Origin: Corynebacterium pilosum DSM 20521 = CIP 103422
GTDB lineage: Bacteria; Actinomycetota; Actinomycetes; Mycobacteriales; Mycobacteriaceae
DNA length: 64,000 nucleotides
Assembly (NCBI RefSeq): GCF_000373805.1
Contig: NZ_KB892450.1
Coordinates: 1 to 64,000, forward strand
Direction: 5' to 3'
The notes below the pieces were generated by a model that worked only from the letters and a program-made list of their open reading frames with translations, had not been told where the DNA came from and ran no database searches. How positions within the stretch are numbered: the stretch's first letter is position 1; each line of letters begins with the position of its first letter. A program made the position numbers and the translations under genes. Positions 58,876 through 64,000 of the stretch are shown piece by piece.

Positions 58876-58977
58876 ATGGGTTCAGTCATCAAGAAGCGCC
58901 GCAAGCGTATGTCCAAGAAGAAGCACCGCAAGATGCTGAAGCGTACACGCGTGCAGCGTCGTAAGCTGAGCAAGTAA
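58876..58977 (+). CDS. Small ribosomal protein bS22 (AURKAIP1/COX24 domain)
   Basis: The 33-residue, extremely basic peptide [33 protein letters not shown] is the actinobacterial 30S protein bS22, located near the decoding centre in mycobacterial ribosome structures. ATG follows GAGGAG at a good distance. It is too short for usual gene callers. It has its own leader (158 bp from the preceding terminator) and a very strong terminator right after, so it is a monocistronic unit. Confidence 0.95.
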   Translation: MGSVIKKRRKRMSKKKHRKMLKRTRVQRRKLSK

Positions 58978-58985
58978 AACTTCTT

Positions 58986-59034
58986 AACGCGAACAACCCG
59001 GACAGGACTTGATCCTGTCCGGGTTGTTCGCGTT
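58986..59034. terminator. Bidirectional terminator between bS22 and the glgC-like gene
   Basis: A perfect 22-bp stem pairs 58986-59007 (AACGCGAACAACCCGGACAG and two more bases) with 59013-59034, around a 5-nt loop CTTGA. It is among the longest stems in the window and probably ends transcription from both sides. Confidence 0.9.
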
Positions 59035-59054
59035 GTGCGACCCGTGCTTATGGC

Positions 59055-60211
59055 TTATGGCGTTGTGGTCGTCTCAGGGGAGCAGACGGTGATATTGCCG
59101 GGCCCTGGCTTCGTCTCGCCAAGAGGGCAGGCTGCAACGGTGGCGCCCGTATCGGCAATTACCGAATGCAGCACTGCCCCAGCCGGCACCACCACACCGG
59201 CGTTGATGATGCTGCGGTGAACTTCTGCGCCGGGTTCCACAACCGCACCAGGGCCAATCACACTATGCTCCACCGCGCCCTCCACACGTGCGCCTGAACA
59301 TATCAGGCTGTCGCTTACTGACGCCTGAGAGGACACATAGGCGGGGGAAAGTGCGTTGTATTGGTGATCACAGGCCAGTCAGGGTCATCCAGCGCCACAG
59401 CGCCGTCGATAATGTCCATGTGGGCTTGGAAATACGCGTCGATGGTGCCGAGGTCCCGCCAGTATCCTCCCATACGGTATTCGTTGACTATGCCATCACG
59501 CACCATGGCAGGAATGATGGTCTCACCGTAATCTCCCAGATCGGAAGGGGAGTCTAGCTCCTTGAGCAATCGCCTGATGGTGGCAGCTAGGGCTTCCACC
59601 TCGAAAATAAATACTTCGGTGGCTACGATCTGCCCGGCTGGGTCCTCTGGTTTGTAGACGTATGAAGTGACACGCCCTGCATCGTCGGCTTCCACCACGC
59701 CGTAGCGTCCTGGGTGTTCCTCGATAGCCGTGGTGACAATTGTGAGATCGCTGTTGGTGCTGTGATGCTGTTCCAGAACTGCGCGGAAATCTAAAGAGTA
59801 AAGGTGATCGGCGCTGGTGACAATGACGGTGTTGGCGCCAGACTCTTCCAATGCCTCAAGCTGCTGGAAGAGTACGTGGCCGTTGCCTTCGCTGAAACCT
59901 TCAGAGTCATCCTGGTCTCGACCTTCTACGGGCGGGGCAATGCGCAGCCCCGAGCGGGTTCCGTCTAAATCCCAAGGTCGCCCCGAAGAGAGATAAGAAT
60001 TTAAAACGTGGCCTAAATACTGTTCGATGATCCACACATTGCGAATCCCCGAATGGCTTAGGTTGCTCAGCACAATATCGATCAGCGTGTATGTGCCGGC
60101 CAAAGAGGCCGCTGGCTTGGGTTTTGAATCGGTGAGTGGGGCCAACCGGGAACCTTGGCCGCCTGCAAGGACCAAGGCTACGGTGCGGGAGGAAAGATTT
60201 GAACGTACCAT
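59055..60211 (-). pseudogene. GlgC-like glucose-1-phosphate nucleotidyltransferase with a single-base frameshift
   Basis: The first 290 or so codons encode a nucleotidyltransferase: VALVLAGGQGSRLAPLTDSK, then PKPAASLAGTYTLIDIVLSN, with YWRDLGTIDAYFQAHMDIID as in GlgC. The frame then ends early at TAA, but the remainder of the protein, a left-handed beta-helix (VSSQASVSDSLICSGARVEG then SVIGPGAVVEPGAEVHRSII), continues in the next frame to 59055. The shift falls at the run of five G (59343-59347). One more G would give a complete protein of about 385 residues. It is thus a recent frameshift, a slippage-controlled gene or a sequence error. The ATG at 60211 lies 2 bp after the HAD gene stop, so they share a transcript. 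Confidence 0.78.
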
Positions 60212-60213
60212 TC

Positions 60214-61251
60214 CTACACCCTACGGAAATTCTTCCAACCCCACACGCTCGCTGCAGCAGTAGCAAGCGCCGGGATACTCCACGTGCGTATAGCTCGGCG
60301 CACGCTGCGGTAGTCACGGACAATCCACCCACGTTTGCGTGATTCAGCCTTCAATTTCTTATCAGGGTTAATAGCAACGGCGGTGCCCACCATGGACAAC
60401 ATAGGAATATCATTAATCGAATCCGAATACGCTGTGCACTTGGAAAGGTCCAGCTGTTGAATAGCGGCCAGGGCAGCAACTGCATGGCGCTTGCCCGGAC
60501 CATGGAGAATATCTCCTACAAGGCGGCCGGTGAACTTTCCGTTTTCTTCCTCCGCCACGGTGCCTAGCGCGCCGGTGAAGCCAAACCGCTCGGCCAGAAT
60601 CTGACCAATCTGGACTGGAGTTGCGGAAACCAACCACACCTGTTGGCCAGCAGCCAGGTGCATGGCCGCCAAATCTAGGGTGCCGGCGTAGCTTTTGTGG
60701 ACCATGGAACGGTCCACAATCTCCTCGCACAGCTCCCGCAGGTCCGCAACTTTCTTGCCACGCACAAACTCAAGGGCTTGTTCACGCCCGCGCCGCATAT
60801 CGCCAGCATGTTCACTGCCGGAGAGTCGAAAACGCAGTTGTTTCAACACGATAGGGACTATTTCTCGCATCCGGAAGAAGCGTTTGCGAGCTAGCCCCAA
60901 CGCAAATTCCACAAGGGAGGAGCCCTGAATGAGCGTGTTGTCGATGTCGAAAAAGGCCGCCGCCTCAGTATCTTGGGGAATGTCCGGGTCAGGCACAGTA
61001 ATGTGCCTGGCACCGGCAGACGTGAACGCACCAGAGACAGAGTCAACACCGGAGTTGAACTGTTCCAGGCTAATTCCGAAGTGTTCCTCCACCGCCGCAG
61101 TCGCCGCCGCCTCGCCGGCTTCGCGCTGGGCCTCGTCGTCGATTGGCGGAACTGCTGTGTCTTCTAGGAAGCGGCGGACGTTTCCCTGTGACTGAAACCA
61201 CCCGTGCAAAAACTCTTGGGCAGAAGGTGGGAATTGGTCCGAGGACGTCAC
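60214..61251 (-). CDS. HAD-IB family phosphatase (SerB-like)
   Basis: The 345-residue protein has HAD motif I in AAFFDIDNTLIQGSSLVEFA, motif II in VWLVSATPVQIGQILAERFG, and motif IV in CTAYSDSINDIPMLSMVGTA followed by VAINPDKKLKAESRKRGW. An N-terminal extension of about 100 residues with a predicted helical part precedes it. Members of this group hydrolyse phosphoserine or lipid/sugar phosphates; the substrate here is unknown. The start is GTG at 61251 after AAAGGA. The C-terminus carries a weak membrane-like helix (ALATAAASVWGWKNF). It is cotranscribed with the frameshifted glgC-like gene. Confidence 0.85.
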   Translation of the reverse strand: MTSSDQFPPSAQEFLHGWFQSQGNVRRFLEDTAVPPIDDEAQREAGEAAATAAVEEHFGISLEQFNSGVDSVSGAFTSAGARHITVPDPDIPQDTEAAAFFDIDNTLIQGSSLVEFALGLARKRFFRMREIVPIVLKQLRFRLSGSEHAGDMRRGREQALEFVRGKKVADLRELCEEIVDRSMVHKSYAGTLDLAAMHLAAGQQVWLVSATPVQIGQILAERFGFTGALGTVAEEENGKFTGRLVGDILHGPGKRHAVAALAAIQQLDLSKCTAYSDSINDIPMLSMVGTAVAINPDKKLKAESRKRGWIVRDYRSVRRAIRTWSIPALATAAASVWGWKNFRRV

Positions 61252-61396
61252 AGGTTCCTTTCTGGCGTGAATCAGACACGGTGCGGCCAGGGGTGCGGCA
61301 GGTCGTCGTCACGCGCACGAGGCGTGGGCGGGTAACGTCAACCATCGTAGGCACAGTCAGGAAAACTCGCCTGCCAAGCACGCAAGGAGCAAGAAT

Positions 61397-61639
61397 TTGT
61401 CACACCAAGTGGAGTTGATGGTGCGCCAGACCTGCGGGTCGTGCGATCGCGTCGCCTCACAGATCGCACCCGTTGTCGAAGCTGCAGGTGCCACGCTGAC
61501 GCTGATCGACGTCGACACGGACCGCGAACTGGCGATGGAATTTGGCGATCGCGTTCCCGTCGTCGTCATCGACGGCGAGGAGTTTGCCTGTTGGGAAGTG
61601 GACAATGAGGAGCTTGCCGACGAACTCGCCCGCAACTGA
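61397..61639 (+). CDS. Glutaredoxin-like thiol protein
   Basis: The 80-residue protein has the thioredoxin-fold start VELMVRQTCGSCDRVASQIA with the CGSC redox pair (Cys13, Cys16), and the cis-proline region DRVPVVVIDGEEFACWEVDN. This DUF836/glutaredoxin family is common before hemA in corynebacteria. It may act in mycothiol-linked redox chemistry. The start is TTG at 61397 with AAGGAG eight bases upstream. It is divergent from the HAD gene across 145 bp. Confidence 0.88.
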   Translation: MSHQVELMVRQTCGSCDRVASQIAPVVEAAGATLTLIDVDTDRELAMEFGDRVPVVVIDGEEFACWEVDNEELADELARN

Positions 61640-61710
61640 CCCCTCTCCTGGCAATGAAAAGCCTAGGGGGTATCCTTTTGTTTGATTCTTAAATGATCAG
61701 GAGGACCTGA

Positions 61711-63066
61711 GTGAGTGTGCTTGTTGTGGGCATGTCCCACCGTTCCGCGCCGGTCGCGCTGCTTGAACGGCTGAGTATGAACGATACTGTCCAAAACGAC
61801 ACTTCGACCACGCTGGTGAAACAGCCGTCGCTGTCCGAGGCCATGATCATCTCCACCTGTAACCGGCTGGAGGTGTACACCGTCACCAACGCTTTCCACA
61901 CCGGGGTTCAGGACGTTGTCGACGTGCTTGCTGAGGTTTCCGGCGTGAGCACCGAAGAGCTGCGCAGCTACCTCTATGTCCGCTACGCCGACGCGGCTGC
62001 CGAACATATGATGAGCGTGGCCTCTGGCCTGGATTCCATGGTGATCGGCGAGCAGCAGATTATCGGCCAGGTGCGCACCAGCTACCAGGAAGCACAAGAG
62101 CAAGGCACGGTGGGCCCTGGGCTGCATTCCCTGGCTCAGTCCGCGCTGCGCGCAGGTAAGCGCGTGCACACCGAAACCGAGATCGACGATGCTGGTGGCT
62201 CCATGGTCACCTTCGCCTTCGATGTCGCCCGCGAAGAGATGGGCGTGGAGGATTTCTCTGGCACCACGGCCCTCGTCCTCGGGGCAGGCGCCATGGCCTC
62301 CTTGGCGGCCACCCAATTGGGCAAGCAGGGCGTCGATAAGCTCATTATTGCTAACCGCACCCGATCGCGCGCCGAACGCCTGGCAGAGCACTCGCGGGAG
62401 GCAGGGGTGCCGGCGGAGGTCGTGGACTTTGACGCGCGCGCCGGAGCGCTCAGCCGCGTTGACCTGGCAGTATCTGCTACCGCTACCGACGAATTCACCA
62501 TCACACCAGAGGACATTTCTGGCCCAGTTATGCTGGTGGACCTCTCGCTGCCACGCGACATCGATGACGCCGTGGAGGACACCGAGGGCGTGCGCCTGGT
62601 CAACATCGAATACTTGCACGCCCGCCAGGAACAGGAAGGTGACACGGATTCGTCTGCGCGCCGGGACGCGGAGGCGATTATCGACGAAGAACTCGCCGCC
62701 TACACCTCCGCTGAACGTGTTCGCGATGTCACTCCTGCGGTGACCCAACTGCGACGCACTGCGGCCGGGCTTGTCGACGAGGAATATGCGCAGCTGAAGA
62801 ACCGGCTGCCCCACTTGGACGACGATGACCTGCGCCAAGTTGCGCGCAGCATGAAGCGCGTGGTGGACAAACTCCTGCACAAGCCCACCGTGATGGTGAA
62901 GGAACTGGCGGCGACTGAAGGTACCGTCAGCTATGAGACGGCACTGCAGGTGCTGTTTGGTTTGCCGTCGGCGGCCCCTGCCGTGGCGGTGGACGTGGAT
63001 AAATTGCCCGACCGCGAAGAACTCGATTTAAGCCCAGAGACCCTGGGCAACTCAAAGGAGAACTAA
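61711..63066 (+). CDS. hemA: Glutamyl-tRNA reductase (HemA)
   Basis: The 451-residue enzyme reduces glutamyl-tRNA to glutamate-1-semialdehyde, the first step of haem synthesis by the C5 route. The catalytic cysteine is Cys50 in [14 protein letters not shown]; the block [20 protein letters not shown] is invariant in the family, and the NADPH motif is [17 protein letters not shown]. The start is GTG at 61711 after AGGAGG. It overlaps nothing, and hemC follows after one base, so hemAC are coupled. Confidence 0.96.
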   Translation: MSVLVVGMSHRSAPVALLERLSMNDTVQNDTSTTLVKQPSLSEAMIISTCNRLEVYTVTNAFHTGVQDVVDVLAEVSGVSTEELRSYLYVRYADAAAEHMMSVASGLDSMVIGEQQIIGQVRTSYQEAQEQGTVGPGLHSLAQSALRAGKRVHTETEIDDAGGSMVTFAFDVAREEMGVEDFSGTTALVLGAGAMASLAATQLGKQGVDKLIIANRTRSRAERLAEHSREAGVPAEVVDFDARAGALSRVDLAVSATATDEFTITPEDISGPVMLVDLSLPRDIDDAVEDTEGVRLVNIEYLHARQEQEGDTDSSARRDAEAIIDEELAAYTSAERVRDVTPAVTQLRRTAAGLVDEEYAQLKNRLPHLDDDDLRQVARSMKRVVDKLLHKPTVMVKELAATEGTVSYETALQVLFGLPSAAPAVAVDVDKLPDREELDLSPETLGNSKEN

Positions 63067-63067
63067 G

Positions 63068-63949
63068 TTGCTGAAGATTGGTACACGGGGCTCGAAGCTG
63101 GCCACCACTCAGGCTGGTCACCAGCGCGACGCGATCAATGCCGCAGGTTACGAATCCGAACTGCACATCGTCACCACTGCTGGTGACGTGAATATGGCTC
63201 CCGTGGAACGCATCGGGGTCGGCGTGTTCACCGCGGCGCTGCGCGAGGCACTGTTCGCCGGCGAGTGCGATATTGCGGTCCACTCGTTTAAGGATCTTCC
63301 GACGGCCTATGAGCCACGCACACACCTGATCACCCCGGTGCGGGAGGATCGTCGTGAAGCACTGATCGCCCGCGACGGACTCACCTTGGACACGCTGCCG
63401 GAGGGGGCGCGGGTGGGAACATCAGCACCGCGACGCATCTCGCAGCTTCGTGCCCGTCGCCCAGACCTGGATATTCAGCCGCTGCGCGGCAACATCGACA
63501 CCCGTATGGGCAAGGTCACCAAGGGTGAGCTTGATGCCGTGGTGCTGGCGTACGCGGGCATCTCGCGCGTGGGCATGGGCAATGTGGCCACCGAGGTCTT
63601 CGAACCGACCGTGATCATGCCGGCCCCCGCGCAGGGCGCCTTGGCCGTGGAGGCGCGCGTGGATGACATGGATGCCCGCGCCGCGATCGACGTGCTGGCA
63701 GACCACGATGTGCTGAAAGCCGTCACCGCTGAGCGCACTGTCCTGGCCACGCTCGAAGCTGGCTGCACCGCGCCAGTGGCCGCCTACGCGGATCTGGACG
63801 GCGATACCCTGACCTTGCATGCGGGCGTCTTCGCGCTGGACGGTTCGCGCCAGCTGGTGCACCACGCCACCGGGACCGATCCGGTGGGGTTGGGCCAGGA
63901 AGTTGCGAATGCTCTGCTGGAGCAGGGCGCCGCAACTATAATTGGCTAG
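63068..63949 (+). CDS. hemC: Hydroxymethylbilane synthase (porphobilinogen deaminase, HemC)
   Basis: The 293-residue enzyme polymerises four porphobilinogens. Visible are [60 protein letters not shown] and [13 protein letters not shown] for substrate binding. The dipyrromethane cofactor attaches to the cysteine in [17 protein letters not shown]. The start is TTG at 63068, preceded by AGGAG, one base after the hemA stop. Length is slightly shorter than E. coli HemC, as is usual in actinobacteria. Confidence 0.96.
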   Translation: MLKIGTRGSKLATTQAGHQRDAINAAGYESELHIVTTAGDVNMAPVERIGVGVFTAALREALFAGECDIAVHSFKDLPTAYEPRTHLITPVREDRREALIARDGLTLDTLPEGARVGTSAPRRISQLRARRPDLDIQPLRGNIDTRMGKVTKGELDAVVLAYAGISRVGMGNVATEVFEPTVIMPAPAQGALAVEARVDDMDARAAIDVLADHDVLKAVTAERTVLATLEAGCTAPVAAYADLDGDTLTLHAGVFALDGSRQLVHHATGTDPVGLGQEVANALLEQGAATIIG

Positions 63950-63951
63950 TT

Positions 63952-64000
63952 ATGGCACTCCTTTCCATTTCCGATGACCGCGTCACCGTCACCTTGAGGT
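63952..64000 (+). CDS. Start of an uncharacterised gene downstream of hemC (partial)
   Basis: Two bases after the hemC stop an ATG opens a frame reading MALLSISDDRVTVTLR to the window end. Only 16 codons are visible, so no family can be given. The tight spacing shows it belongs to the hemAC operon. In C. glutamicum an uncharacterised gene also follows hemC before the hemD-containing fusion. Confidence 0.55.
   Translation, partial: MALLSISDDRVTVTLR

Overview
The window is chromosomal DNA of a high-GC, mycolic-acid-producing actinobacterium, almost certainly a Corynebacterium. Evidence is a giant single-chain FAS-I, two secreted antigen-85-type mycoloyltransferases, an LpqY-SugABC-type trehalose importer, the mycothiol enzyme MshA, RamB beside a menaquinone-type sdhCAB, a fused RmlC-RmlD, and the actinobacterial ribosomal protein bS22. 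The blocks lpd-ramB-sdhCAB, mshA-gpmA-senX3-regX3, ppx-proC and hemA-hemC are in the order I know from C. glutamicum. I cannot name the species.

Layout. 1-924: the end of an IS3-family element inserted in a glycine-rich, probably secretion-related gene. 932-3271: dTDP-rhamnose synthesis (rmlB-rmlCD), then an inverted pair of perfect DnaA boxes. 3386-8978: an HNH protein, a flippase-like membrane protein, an M1 aminopeptidase and an S9 peptidase. 9015-11823: two mycoloyltransferases flanking an unrecognised 36-residue peptide gene. 11970-20419: central metabolism (lpd, ramB, sdhCAB). 20551-26737: small conserved genes, a DeoC-like protein lacking its catalytic lysines, an LmeA-like lipid-binding protein, and murB. 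26734-31020: trehalose importer. 31139-40210: FAS-I, divergent from an unknown helical-repeat protein. 42142-44290: a CstR-like regulator with a CoA-disulfide-reductase/rhodanese enzyme, a Cys-rich miniprotein and two operator palindromes. 44366-47913: two tandem fadD genes. 48060-52115: mshA, gpmA, senX3-regX3. 52126-55583: unknown proteins, a Roadblock protein whose frame continues past its stop codon, and YceI. 55618-58977: ppx, proC, a BldC-like regulator, bS22. 59055-61251: a frameshifted glgC-like gene and a HAD phosphatase. 61397-64000: glutaredoxin-like protein, hemA, hemC and the start of another gene.

Much of the window serves the cell envelope. FAS-I and the FadD enzymes supply and activate acyl chains, the mycoloyltransferases move corynomycolates from trehalose carriers to the wall and free trehalose, and the importer can recover that trehalose. 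Rml enzymes make the rhamnose linker of arabinogalactan and MurB makes peptidoglycan precursor.

The strongest unexplained signal is a dispersed 12-mer, GCTTNNCGACGA. I counted 57 copies of its 11-base core by eye, 49 with the leading G. They are almost evenly split between strands, occur in genes and between them, and several intergenic copies touch terminator stems. About 0.5 copies of the core would be expected by chance. It looks more like a DNA-uptake-type or protein-binding repeat than codon usage.
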